Of a stretch of DNA of 52,760 nucleotides, positions 17,522 to 26,122 are shown in pieces. The translations under genes and the position numbers were made by a program. Source of the stretch: an uncultured Pseudomonadota bacterium. GTDB lineage: Bacteria > Pseudomonadota > Alphaproteobacteria > UBA9219. How positions within the stretch are numbered: position 1 is the first letter of the stretch; every line of letters starts with the position of its first letter. The stretch spans positions 1 to 52,760 of the forward strand of contig CAIXLI010000205.1 of assembly GCA_903920205.1 (NCBI GenBank), written 5' to 3'. Under the pieces are notes generated by a model. The model ran no database searches and had not been told where the DNA came from. It was given only the letters and a program-made list of their open reading frames with translations.

Positions 17522-20434
17522 ATGCCCCCTCCTCAGGCCCCGCACACTGCCATGTCTTTAAACGAAAATTCTTTCCTTTACAGCGCCAATGCGGATTTTA
17601 TCGCCGAATTGTTTCAGCGTTACGCGGCGGATCCCGCCTCGGTCGATGAAAGCTGGCGCGTTTTCTTTGGCGGGTTACATCAGGACGCGCGAACGGCTTT
17701 GACCGAGATCACAGGGGCTAGTTGGGCTCCGGCGAAATCCATAAAGATCATTTCGAACGAAAACAAAGGGGGGGAGAAACAAGCGCAGGCTCCTGTCGCC
17801 CTCCCTGCGTCTCAACCCGCCTTACAGCAAGCCATCCTCGACAGCATTCGCGCCATCATGTTGATCCGTGTTCATCGTGTGCGCGGACATATGCAAGCGC
17901 AGCTTGATCCTTTGGCGATGACGCCCCAAGCGCCGCATCCCGAATTGACACCCCAAAACTACGGCTTTACCGAAGCCGACTATGACCGTCCCATTTTCCT
18001 CGACGGTTCGCTGGGTTTCACACATGCTACGCTACGCGAGATTATGGCGCGGTTACAGGCAACCTATTGCGGGCATATCGGCGTCGAATTTATGCATATG
18101 CAGGATCCTGCGGAAAAAGCGTGGATTCAAGCGCAGATGGAAGCTTCGGAAAACAAAACGGTTTATGCGGCGGAAACAAAACGCCACTTGCTGGAACGCC
18201 TGACGGCGGCCGAGGGTTTTGAAAAATTCCTCGCCACAAAATTCGTCGCAGTCAAACGCTTCGGTTTGGAAGGCGGCGAGGCGATGATTCCCGCGCTGGA
18301 AGCCTCGATTGAGAGAGGCGTATCGCTGGGACTGCGCGAAGTCGTCCTTGGTATGGCGCATCGCGGGCGGTTAAGCGTGTTGACCAACGTGCTAGGGAAA
18401 CCCTTTACGGCGATGCTGGCGGAATTCCGAGGCATCTCGCCTTTCCCCGACAGCTTCCACGGCTCCAGCGACGTAAAATATCACCTAGGCGCTTCGACAA
18501 ACCGCGATTTTGCGGGGCAGAACATTCATCTGACCATGAACGCCAACCCTTCGCATCTGGAATGGGTCGATCCCGTCGTCGTCGGACGCGCGCGCGCCAA
18601 ACAACAACAACGCTCCGCCTCGCGCACACCAAGCGCCGAGGCACAGCGTCAAGTGATGGCCTTGCTGATCCACGGCGATGCCGCCTTTGCCGGACAAGGC
18701 ATTGTAGGGGAAACGCTGACGCTTTCCGCGTTGAAAGGCTATGGAACCGGCGGCACGATTCATTTCGTCATCAACAATCAGGTCGGCTTCACGACCGCGC
18801 CGAATTATTCGCGTTCGGGAATTTATTGCACCGACATCGCCAAAAGCATCCAAGCCCCCATCTTCCACGTCAACGGCGATGATTTAGAAGCGGTTGTGCA
18901 TGTCTGCGAACTTGCCGCAGAATTCCGACAGAAATTCAGCCGCGACGCCGTGATCGACATGGTTTGCTATCGCCGCCACGGACACAATGAAAGCGACGAA
19001 CCGGCCTTCACCCAGCCAATCATGTACCGCAAGATCAAAGACACGCCGACAACGCGAGAGCTTTACGCCGCACAACTAATCAACGAAGGTGTCGTCACCC
19101 AAGCCGAAGCCGACGCGATCAATCATAATTTTCTGGCAGTCATGGAGCAAGCCTATCAAGACTCCGCTGTCTATAAACCCGGCAAAGCCGATTGGCTGGA
19201 AGGCAAATGGCATGGCTTCGAAGCCCCGCCAACCGAGGAGCCCATCGGCAAAACAGGCGTCGCGCTCGATACACTACGCGAAGTCGGCTACGCGCTGGCG
19301 CGAGTGCCGCAGGATTTTCACCTCAATCCCAAAATTGCCAAACAACTGGACGCCAAGCGCGAGATGATCGAAACTGGCGAAGGTATCGATTGGGCGACGG
19401 CGGAGGCTTTAGCGTTCGGCACGTTGTTGCTTGAAGGCACACCGGTGCGCCTGTCGGGGCAAGATTGCGGGCGCGGAACCTTTTCACAACGCCATTCTTT
19501 GTTGATTGATCAGGAAGACGAGCATCGCTTTGTGCCCCTTAACAGCATTCGCCCCTCCATGCCCGCGACCTTTAGCGCGCACGACAGCCCGTTATCCGAA
19601 GCGGCGGTTATGGGCTTTGATTACGGATTTTCCTTGGCGGAGCCGAACACGCTGACCTGCTGGGAAGGTCAATTCGGCGACTTTGCCAATACGGCGCAAG
19701 TCCTTGTCGATCAGTTTATTTCGTCGGCGGAAACCAAATGGCTGCGCATGTCGGGACTGACTTTACTTTTGCCGCATGGGTATGAAGGGCAAGGGGCGGA
19801 GCATTCCTCGGCACGGCTTGAACGTTTTCTGCAACTCTGCGCCGAAGACAATATGCAGGTAGCGAATTGCTCGACGCCCGCGAATTACTTTCACATCCTG
19901 CGCCGCCAAATGCGCCGCAACTATCGCAAGCCGCTGATCCTGATGACGCCGAAATCTTTGCTGCGTCATAAACTATGCGTGTCGCCGCTTTCTGCGATGG
20001 ATGAAAACTCGACCTTCCTTAGCGTCATTCCCGACAGCGCGACGCATGTGGTCGCAGATGAACTTATTCGTCGAGTTATTCTTTGCAGCGGAAAAATTTC
20101 TTATGATTTGATCCCGGCGAGAGAAGAAAAAAAGATCGACGATGTCGCCATCATCCGTTTAGAACAATTCTATCCTTTCCCCCAAAAATATCTTGCCGTG
20201 GAATTAGCGCGTTACGTCAACGCCACGGAAGTTATTTGGTGTCAGGAAGAGCCTGAGAACATGGGCGCATGGCATTTTCTCGACCGCCGCATCGAACAAA
20301 CCCTCTCGACCGTCAATGGTCGCGTCGCACGCCCCACCTATAAAGGACGCCCACCTTCAGCCGCCACCGCGACAGGCTCCGCAAAGCGGCATTCAAAGGA
20401 ACAATTAGATATTATAGATCAAATACTTGCATGA
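17522..20434 (+). CDS. sucA: 2-oxoglutarate dehydrogenase E1 component
   Basis: The thiamine-diphosphate-dependent E1 subunit that decarboxylates 2-oxoglutarate in the TCA cycle. The 970-residue length is usual. Visible landmarks are the N-terminal YSANADFIAELFQRY segment, LGMAHRGRLSVLTNVLGKP (about 280), the ThDP/metal region HGDAAFAGQGIVGETL (about 380), VNGDDLEAVVHV (about 455) and RRHGHNESDEPAFTQP (about 480), and the transketolase-type C-terminal half. The start may instead be the ATG at 17552 (MSLNENSF). Unusually, sucB/odhB and lpd do not follow; the next genes are unrelated, so the complex's other subunits must be encoded elsewhere. Confidence 0.96.
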   Translation: MPPPQAPHTAMSLNENSFLYSANADFIAELFQRYAADPASVDESWRVFFGGLHQDARTALTEITGASWAPAKSIKIISNENKGGEKQAQAPVALPASQPALQQAILDSIRAIMLIRVHRVRGHMQAQLDPLAMTPQAPHPELTPQNYGFTEADYDRPIFLDGSLGFTHATLREIMARLQATYCGHIGVEFMHMQDPAEKAWIQAQMEASENKTVYAAETKRHLLERLTAAEGFEKFLATKFVAVKRFGLEGGEAMIPALEASIERGVSLGLREVVLGMAHRGRLSVLTNVLGKPFTAMLAEFRGISPFPDSFHGSSDVKYHLGASTNRDFAGQNIHLTMNANPSHLEWVDPVVVGRARAKQQQRSASRTPSAEAQRQVMALLIHGDAAFAGQGIVGETLTLSALKGYGTGGTIHFVINNQVGFTTAPNYSRSGIYCTDIAKSIQAPIFHVNGDDLEAVVHVCELAAEFRQKFSRDAVIDMVCYRRHGHNESDEPAFTQPIMYRKIKDTPTTRELYAAQLINEGVVTQAEADAINHNFLAVMEQAYQDSAVYKPGKADWLEGKWHGFEAPPTEEPIGKTGVALDTLREVGYALARVPQDFHLNPKIAKQLDAKREMIETGEGIDWATAEALAFGTLLLEGTPVRLSGQDCGRGTFSQRHSLLIDQEDEHRFVPLNSIRPSMPATFSAHDSPLSEAAVMGFDYGFSLAEPNTLTCWEGQFGDFANTAQVLVDQFISSAETKWLRMSGLTLLLPHGYEGQGAEHSSARLERFLQLCAEDNMQVANCSTPANYFHILRRQMRRNYRKPLILMTPKSLLRHKLCVSPLSAMDENSTFLSVIPDSATHVVADELIRRVILCSGKISYDLIPAREEKKIDDVAIIRLEQFYPFPQKYLAVELARYVNATEVIWCQEEPENMGAWHFLDRRIEQTLSTVNGRVARPTYKGRPPSAATATGSAKRHSKEQLDIIDQILA

Positions 20435-20505
20435 AATTAATTGCCCCTTAACCTATAATGGATACAATTGCCTCATAGTCGATAAATAATTATAGGGTGT
20501 CCGTC

Positions 20506-20898
20506 ATGGCAAATCCAGAAAACTATACAAACGACACGACAAACGCTCAGGATCAAACTGAAGAAAATCGTCATAATGAGGATAGGACACTCAATGCTAT
20601 GGAAGCTCTTGCGGTTGTCGCCCTCGCGCCAGACCCCATAAAGTTGAGACACCATAGACATTTTGGGCATCATGGACGTCATGGCCATAACAATATAAGC
20701 GCAAAACATCATAATGGGGGAAAAAATGAGGCTCGCACACTCCGTGAACTTAAAGCAAATCACGCCCTGCATACAACGGACAAGATAGCACCACAAAAAG
20801 CGAGAATGGCCTCGAAGAATAAGTACACAAGCAACAACGCAGGCAAACGTTTCAATAAACAGAATCTTTTCGACGGCGGATTTAAGCCGGGCTTGTAG
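20506..20898 (+). CDS. small basic, histidine-rich protein of unknown function
   Basis: A 130-residue hydrophilic protein with no signal peptide or membrane helix. A His-rich stretch (RHHRHFGHHGRHGHN, about residues 50-64) precedes a Lys/Asn-rich C-terminus ending FDGGFKPGL. I recognise no domain. A TATAAT at 20454-20459 is a candidate -10 box for this gene and the four that follow; the gap after sucA is only 71 bases. Candidate roles (metal binding, chaperone or partner for the downstream enzymes) are guesses from context. Confidence 0.55.
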   Translation: MANPENYTNDTTNAQDQTEENRHNEDRTLNAMEALAVVALAPDPIKLRHHRHFGHHGRHGHNNISAKHHNGGKNEARTLRELKANHALHTTDKIAPQKARMASKNKYTSNNAGKRFNKQNLFDGGFKPGL

Positions 20899-20916
20899 GA
20901 CAAAGGTTTTTTGGTC

Positions 20917-21984
20917 ATGGCAAGTAACATCAGACATATGTCGCGCGACACCATCGGTATTTTGCAAGAGCATTTGCACGTTGGCAAGGATAAGGTCCTA
21001 GGTCGCAAAACCCTTAAGGCCCTACATAAACTTTCCTACGCCGCACAACAAAAACTTATTCGTCATGTCAAAAAAGAGGCGTTGAAAAGAGGCGCGTTAG
21101 CAGCTACTTCGAAAATGGTCAGCGATGCAAGCACGCCCAATCAAAGCATGTGGAACGATCTTCCTCCTCAAGAACAGAAACGCATTCTGGAGACGACACA
21201 AAAAGAATTCAAAATATCGAGCCTTTCGCCTACGGTTGGAGAGGATATTGAACGTTCAGGCGGAAGCAGACTTTCATCCCTTGATATGAGCCCTTCCGAT
21301 ACGAACGATGCTGGAAATTTCTTCGCTAGGTCGCAGGAACCCGCCAGCGCCCCCAATAGTTTGGCGGCGCTGAAAGCATGCTCGAAGATTGATAATACGG
21401 GATCGTTTTTAGATCTCACAAATTCCAAAACCAAGAAAGTTTATCGTCAAATTAAAGCTCATGGCGGACCAACTGGATGGTGCGCCGAATGGACGAGAAA
21501 GCTGTTAGATTCTTGCGGTGTTGTTATACGCAAAGAGGGAAAGATCCTTGGCAGAGCCCGCGACTACACCAAGGACATCATGAACAAACACGGGTTTTCA
21601 CAGCTCCAAGCAGGGATTAGCGGAGAGAAGATCAGTCTTACGGAGTTAAAAAAGCTCTCAGAAAATATGGTCGGTGACATCAATCGCACGATTGTGCTGG
21701 TGTTCACGCCAAAAGACAAAAGATCTCAAGAAGCTGGACACATTTGTTTGGTCGATCCAAAATCAGGAAAATCCGTCTCCGATTGGGACCAAAAAAGCCT
21801 AACTGGGCTGAAAAATCCAGGGAAATTCACTTGTTCGGCTTATATTAAGGCCGACCCCGAAACGGATTATAGTCCAAGCATGGAAAACACAGCGAAGGCG
21901 GAAGATAAATCACTGGGAACGAAGAACTACACGAAAGAAGTTGCCGGCTTTAAGAGAAGCCTCATCGGGGCTTCCCCCGTCTAG
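20917..21984 (+). CDS. CHAP/NlpC-like cysteine amidase candidate with long basic N-terminus
   Basis: A 355-residue protein without signal peptide. The first about 100 residues are basic and helical, with two copies of a motif of the form L/W-x2-L-x4-Q-x2-hh (LHKLSYAAQQKLI, WNDLPPQEQKRIL). A Ser/Thr-rich linker follows, then a likely catalytic domain from about 155 with GPTGWCAEWTRKLLDSCG (Cys189) and EAGHICLVD (His275), in the Cys-then-His order of CHAP and NlpC/P60 peptidoglycan amidases. The third catalytic residue is not obvious. It starts 18 bases after the His-rich gene and lies in the same operon. The family assignment is by pattern, not by close likeness. Confidence 0.55.
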   Translation: MASNIRHMSRDTIGILQEHLHVGKDKVLGRKTLKALHKLSYAAQQKLIRHVKKEALKRGALAATSKMVSDASTPNQSMWNDLPPQEQKRILETTQKEFKISSLSPTVGEDIERSGGSRLSSLDMSPSDTNDAGNFFARSQEPASAPNSLAALKACSKIDNTGSFLDLTNSKTKKVYRQIKAHGGPTGWCAEWTRKLLDSCGVVIRKEGKILGRARDYTKDIMNKHGFSQLQAGISGEKISLTELKKLSENMVGDINRTIVLVFTPKDKRSQEAGHICLVDPKSGKSVSDWDQKSLTGLKNPGKFTCSAYIKADPETDYSPSMENTAKAEDKSLGTKNYTKEVAGFKRSLIGASPV

Positions 21985-22017
21985 GCATTATAGCGATAGG
22001 ATAGGAGGCATTGTGTC

Positions 22018-23034
22018 ATGAAACGCTATCATAACCACCTGAAACTACCTAGAAATCATGCTGATATTGAATATATTCAGCGACACATGAAGGGGTATCA
22101 TGGCGATTTTGACGGTATTGCAACCCTCAAAAACGGGGGGGAAAGCGAGACCCAAAAGGTTTGGAGACATCTGTCCAGAAGGAAACAAAGAAAGCTTCTC
22201 TTAGGTGCTATAGGCCATAGAGGAAAGCCCTCTCTTGCCGCTCATAACACAGCAAGCGTGGCACCACGACCCGATCAAACACTTCGCCATCATAACCGTA
22301 GGAACCGCGGTGCCTTAAAGAAGGTTAGTGTTGCGATAGTCCCTGCTCCCGATAGTGAGGAAGCGTGCGAGCTGAATCTGAATAAGTTCCACAGCAAGGT
22401 AGTGAAAGCATGCTCCGTTCGGTACGATGAGCACTTTATAAACAGAGGCGTTAAAAGCCCAACGGCCTATGGTGGCCATTGTGCGGGTGTTATGTGCGGA
22501 GTCGCCAGCACCCTTCTTGGAAAAACTATACCGCTTACAAACGCCAAGGATCTCCCTGACGTCCTACCATCGTTTGGTTTTAAGAATTTGGGTATAACCG
22601 TTTCCAAAAAAGGTGAATATCTGAACAAGGATGGAACTCCCTATAAGCCTGAGCCAGGGGATATCGCCATTATAAACAAAAAAGGCTCTCCGTTTGGTCA
22701 TGCGGCGATGAGAGAAAAAGACGGCTGGTTTTCGGATGCCGTTCAGGGAGAGAGACTGTGGCCCTACTCGGCCCCGGAAGATCCACATGCCTGCGCATTC
22801 TACCGCAACGATAAGATTAATCATATGTTCGTTAGCAGACCAGACCCCGCGAAAGATCCACAATGGATGGCTAAGGCAGTAGCACCGGAAGTGGGTTCTA
22901 AAAATTTTCTGCAATCCCAGAGCAGTTCTCCCGGTCTTACGAGCTTTGTCGATAAGCAAGCAGTCACAAACAAGGGGACAGGCAAAATCTCCATGCTGGG
23001 GTTACAGACCGCACCCAATTCTTTGGTTCCATAA
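22018..23034 (+). CDS. CHAP/amidase-like cysteine hydrolase candidate
   Basis: A 338-residue protein with no signal peptide. The N-terminal 110 residues are basic and include WRHLSRRKQRKLLL, resembling the helical motif of the preceding gene product. The catalytic-looking domain has AYGGHCAGVMCGVAS (Cys155), KPEPGDIAIINKKGS, and GHAAMREKDGWFSD (His228, Asp240), a layout typical of CHAP and T6SS-amidase-like peptidoglycan hydrolases. The C-terminal 60 residues are Ser/Gln-rich and probably unstructured. ATG is preceded by AGGAGG nine bases upstream, a strong ribosome site. Confidence 0.6.
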   Translation: MKRYHNHLKLPRNHADIEYIQRHMKGYHGDFDGIATLKNGGESETQKVWRHLSRRKQRKLLLGAIGHRGKPSLAAHNTASVAPRPDQTLRHHNRRNRGALKKVSVAIVPAPDSEEACELNLNKFHSKVVKACSVRYDEHFINRGVKSPTAYGGHCAGVMCGVASTLLGKTIPLTNAKDLPDVLPSFGFKNLGITVSKKGEYLNKDGTPYKPEPGDIAIINKKGSPFGHAAMREKDGWFSDAVQGERLWPYSAPEDPHACAFYRNDKINHMFVSRPDPAKDPQWMAKAVAPEVGSKNFLQSQSSSPGLTSFVDKQAVTNKGTGKISMLGLQTAPNSLVP

Positions 23035-23118
23035 GGAAAACGAACATGCTGCGTCCGACTTGTTCCTTTTGCTTAAAACGTCAAGGGAGCATGCCGACAA
23101 GAGATGGGGTTAGATTCT

Positions 23119-23904
23119 ATGCCTGAATACACCAAACTTCTCCCTGAACAAGGGGCTTTGGATTCGCAGTCGGCGAGGGCTGGAAGAGGATCGTTGAGAA
23201 CAGAAACGGCTTTGGCTCAGTCTGTAAGCGATTTCTCAGGCGGAAGCAGGTTTCGTTTTGAAGATCAACGGGAGGCTCTGGCAATTCTTGAGGTGGATAA
23301 AGATTATCACAAAAAACATGAACTTGATCTTTCCGTTAGCAATTCGGATTCCGGCAAGCGCGTGTCTTTAAAGAACGACAGTGCCAGCATCATTCTTGAT
23401 GCGCCCGAGATGCCTCATGGCAAGGTTGCGGTATTCGACCCCAATACCAAGACGCTTACTTTACCCGATGGCCGAAAATTCAAAATGGGCTCGGGCAAAG
23501 GGTTCGACGCGAAAACACCCGACGGCGGGGTTATCCCTCCCGGCACATGGCTCGTCGCCAAGGCTGCCAAGCATGATTTCAAGCTTGTTAACGGCATCGA
23601 TACATGTGACGCCTTCTATCTTTCCCCCACAAAGGATGTCGAACTCAACGGGCGCGACGGATTCTATATCCATCACCCTCATTCACCGAATCTGAGCAGC
23701 CTCGGCTGCCCTGTTGCGGATGACAAATGTATAGCCGCGTTGAAAGTTGCGCGGGAAAAGGACATCTTCACTTCGCTCCGCGTTCTGCCTTACGACCCTA
23801 AACTGGCGGCAACACACGGCAAGAAAGTAGAAAAAGTTGTCAAGACCAAACAAAAAGCAAAAAAGAATATTCAGGTCGCCATGACCGCGCCCGTCATAGA
23901 ATAA
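23119..23904 (+). CDS. L,D-transpeptidase-like protein (DUF2778/Tlde1-type signature)
   Basis: A 261-residue protein. After a Ser/Gly-rich N-terminus, a beta-rich domain (VAVFDPNTKTLTLPDGRKF, GVIPPGTWLV) leads into GFYIHHPHSPNLSSLGCPV, where a His cluster is followed by S-L-G-C (Cys197). This is the L,D-transpeptidase active-site order (His ... SxGC) and is closest to the DUF2778/Tlde1 form, in which SLGC replaces SHGC. Such enzymes cut or exchange peptidoglycan cross-links. There is no signal peptide, unlike housekeeping L,D-transpeptidases. The ATG at 23119 is preferred (MPE start as in the next gene); 23104 is the alternative. Confidence 0.6.
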   Translation: MPEYTKLLPEQGALDSQSARAGRGSLRTETALAQSVSDFSGGSRFRFEDQREALAILEVDKDYHKKHELDLSVSNSDSGKRVSLKNDSASIILDAPEMPHGKVAVFDPNTKTLTLPDGRKFKMGSGKGFDAKTPDGGVIPPGTWLVAKAAKHDFKLVNGIDTCDAFYLSPTKDVELNGRDGFYIHHPHSPNLSSLGCPVADDKCIAALKVAREKDIFTSLRVLPYDPKLAATHGKKVEKVVKTKQKAKKNIQVAMTAPVIE

Positions 23905-23938
23905 ACGATCATTAAAACAGTATATTTGGATTATTATT

Positions 23939-24883
23939 ATGCCAGAGGTATTAGATCCACCGCTCCCTTCAACCCCCGCTAATCCACGGGCAGCGTTGCG
24001 CACGCTTAAAAACGAAAATGCCAAGGTATCTTCTGCCGATCTTCCTCAGCCTGATCCTTCGGGAGGCACAACTGTCGCTCCCGAAAATCGTCAAGCCGTT
24101 ATTACCTCCTTCGTAACACCCGCGACAACAGAGTCTAATAATTTTCCTGATACTCAGACTGAAAACCGTCCTTTTCCAAACCCTGCAAGTCTTAAAAAAG
24201 ATCAGGCGGCAGCATCCACAGAAGGAGGGCTTTGGCAGTCTCATATCGGCTCTGAGGGATTCAGATTCACCCGGGCAAACCCCGTAAATTATAAGTGGGG
24301 CGGTAAAGAAAATATGGGGCAGTGGCTAGAAAAATTGCTTAATGGGGAGGGGAGCAAGCTGTCGGTCAATAAGCTTGATTGCTCTGGTTTCACAAAGACG
24401 CTCACTCTTGCCGTCATGCAGAAGATGAATGACCTTAGTGGCCGCCAAATTTACGATGTGCGCGCTATAGCCAAGCTTTTTCCCGATACAGCAGAAGGGC
24501 AATTCAAGGCTATTGCCGGAAAAGTGAAAGCGTGTTCCACGGAAGAAATAAAATCGGGAAACATTCCCGCAGGGGCGTTAGTCTTCCTTAAAAATAAAGC
24601 TCAACGCATTTTCCATACCGCAGCCGTAGTCACAGGACCAGACGGAGAGAAATTAATCGCCGAAAGCGGAAGCTCAAAAGGCACCACGTTAACTCCCTTG
24701 AGAAAATGGGTTTCACGGGAAATGCATGTTGGCAACAAAGTTCTCGCCGTAGACGCCCATAATCTTGCTACCCTCCCCCCTCCTGATTTGACAAGCACGG
24801 CAAACAAAGCCGCGACTAAAGCTCCGACGCAGATTGCTATGAACACGCGGATGCCGAAAGCTTTTCCTGGCTTTACTGTTTGA
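23939..24883 (+). CDS. NlpC/P60-family peptidoglycan hydrolase candidate
   Basis: A 314-residue protein. Residues 1-95 are Pro/Ser/Thr-rich and disordered. The NlpC/P60 domain follows: YKWGGKENMGQW (the family's YxWGG entry), NKLDCSGFTKTL (catalytic Cys148), IPAGALVFLKNK, and RIFHTAAVVTGPDG (His226). Members hydrolyse the gamma-D-Glu-meso-DAP bond in stem peptides. No signal peptide is present, so another export route would be needed. The tail ends QIAMNTRMPKAFPGFTV, similar in composition to the tail of the preceding gene product (QVAMTAPVIE). It is last in the cassette, 108 bp before hpnB. Confidence 0.7.
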   Translation: MPEVLDPPLPSTPANPRAALRTLKNENAKVSSADLPQPDPSGGTTVAPENRQAVITSFVTPATTESNNFPDTQTENRPFPNPASLKKDQAAASTEGGLWQSHIGSEGFRFTRANPVNYKWGGKENMGQWLEKLLNGEGSKLSVNKLDCSGFTKTLTLAVMQKMNDLSGRQIYDVRAIAKLFPDTAEGQFKAIAGKVKACSTEEIKSGNIPAGALVFLKNKAQRIFHTAAVVTGPDGEKLIAESGSSKGTTLTPLRKWVSREMHVGNKVLAVDAHNLATLPPPDLTSTANKAATKAPTQIAMNTRMPKAFPGFTV

Positions 24884-24991
24884 TCCTCTCGACGCTCAGA
24901 AAGACAAAGAAATTAACATTTTGATGATTTAGGCGGCATTCGCCCCCATCTTCTTGTTGCATCCCCCCCGCCTATCCAGATAATAACCTCT

Positions 24992-26122
24992 ATGGTTGTT
25001 TTCTCCCTCCTTGGCACACTCGCCCTTGCCGCTTGGCTTTACCTTGCTCTGGAGCGTGGTTTTTTTTGGATTCCTTTGCTGCCGCAGGAATCTTTTGAAC
25101 CAACGGTGTTGCCCTCCGTCGCAATTGTCGTTCCTGCACGGAACGAGGCAAAAGTCCTGCCGCGCTCCCTGCCCTCGCTTTTGGCTCAGAACTATGCGGG
25201 CGCATGGCGCGTTATTTTGGTGGACGACCACAGCCGAGACGGAACCAGCGACGTCGCTCAAAGAATCGCTGCGGATTTAAGCAAATCCGACCGCCTTACC
25301 ATCATCGCCGCTCCCGATTTGCCCGAAGGATGGAGCGGCAAGGTCGCCGCGATGAATGCTGGGGCAAAAGCCAGCGACGAAGACTTTGTCCTCTTTACCG
25401 ACGCCGACATCCTTCATGCGCCGTATAGCCTGAAAAAACTGGTGGCGCGCGCCGAAGAGAAAAAACTCGACCTGACCTCGCGCATGGTCAAATTAAACTG
25501 CGTCAGTTTTGCGGAACAGCTTCTTATTCCTGCCTTCGTTTTCTTTTTCGCCATGCTGTTTCCCTTCTCCCTCTCTAACGCACCTCGTTCGCATGTTGCG
25601 GCTGCGGCAGGAGGCGTCATGCTTGTGCGGCGTTCTATCCTGAATAAAATAGGAGGCTTGGCCTGCATCCGATCCGCTCTCATCGACGATTGCAGCCTTG
25701 CCAAAGAGATTAAGCACGCAGGCGGCATAACGGAGCTAACCCTCACCCGAGATATCCAAAGCCTGCGCCACTACCCCCATATAGGCGATGTCTGGCAGAT
25801 GGTGACGCGGACGGCCTACACCCAATTGCGTCATTCTCCGCTTTTGCTGGCGGGAACGGTAGCAGGGTTGGTAATCGTATATCTTGCTCCGCCGCTGCTC
25901 TTTATTTTTGCGCCGACTGTGACGGCATTGGCGGCAGGATTTCTGGCGGAGTTGCTGATGACCGCGATTTATATGCCTATGGTGAGATTTTATGGCTTAC
26001 CAAGAGCTTGGGCGTTGACGTTACCTGTGGCGGCGTTGGTGTATGCTGCCGCTACGCTAAACTCGGCACGACTTTATCATCAAGGAAAAGGTGGTCAGTG
26101 GAAAGGTCGCGCGCAGGCATGA
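24992..26122 (+). CDS. hpnB: Hopanoid-associated glycosyltransferase HpnB
   Basis: A 376-residue family 2 glycosyltransferase found in hopanoid loci. An N-terminal membrane helix (MVVFSLLGTLALAAWLYLAL) precedes the GT-A domain with VAIVVPARNEAKVLP, ILVDDHSRDGTSD, and FTDADILHAP (DxD-like metal site). IDDCSLAKEIK supplies the second acidic site, and several hydrophobic helices follow from about residue 170. It is the first gene of a five-gene run with ATGA overlaps. The sugar and acceptor are not established by sequence. Confidence 0.85.
   Translation: MVVFSLLGTLALAAWLYLALERGFFWIPLLPQESFEPTVLPSVAIVVPARNEAKVLPRSLPSLLAQNYAGAWRVILVDDHSRDGTSDVAQRIAADLSKSDRLTIIAAPDLPEGWSGKVAAMNAGAKASDEDFVLFTDADILHAPYSLKKLVARAEEKKLDLTSRMVKLNCVSFAEQLLIPAFVFFFAMLFPFSLSNAPRSHVAAAAGGVMLVRRSILNKIGGLACIRSALIDDCSLAKEIKHAGGITELTLTRDIQSLRHYPHIGDVWQMVTRTAYTQLRHSPLLLAGTVAGLVIVYLAPPLLFIFAPTVTALAAGFLAELLMTAIYMPMVRFYGLPRAWALTLPVAALVYAAATLNSARLYHQGKGGQWKGRAQA

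Noticed and set aside
20506-24883. Prophage lysis module
   Set aside because: No holin, spanin, portal, terminase, tail or integrase genes nearby, and four wall enzymes of different folds are more than a phage would carry.
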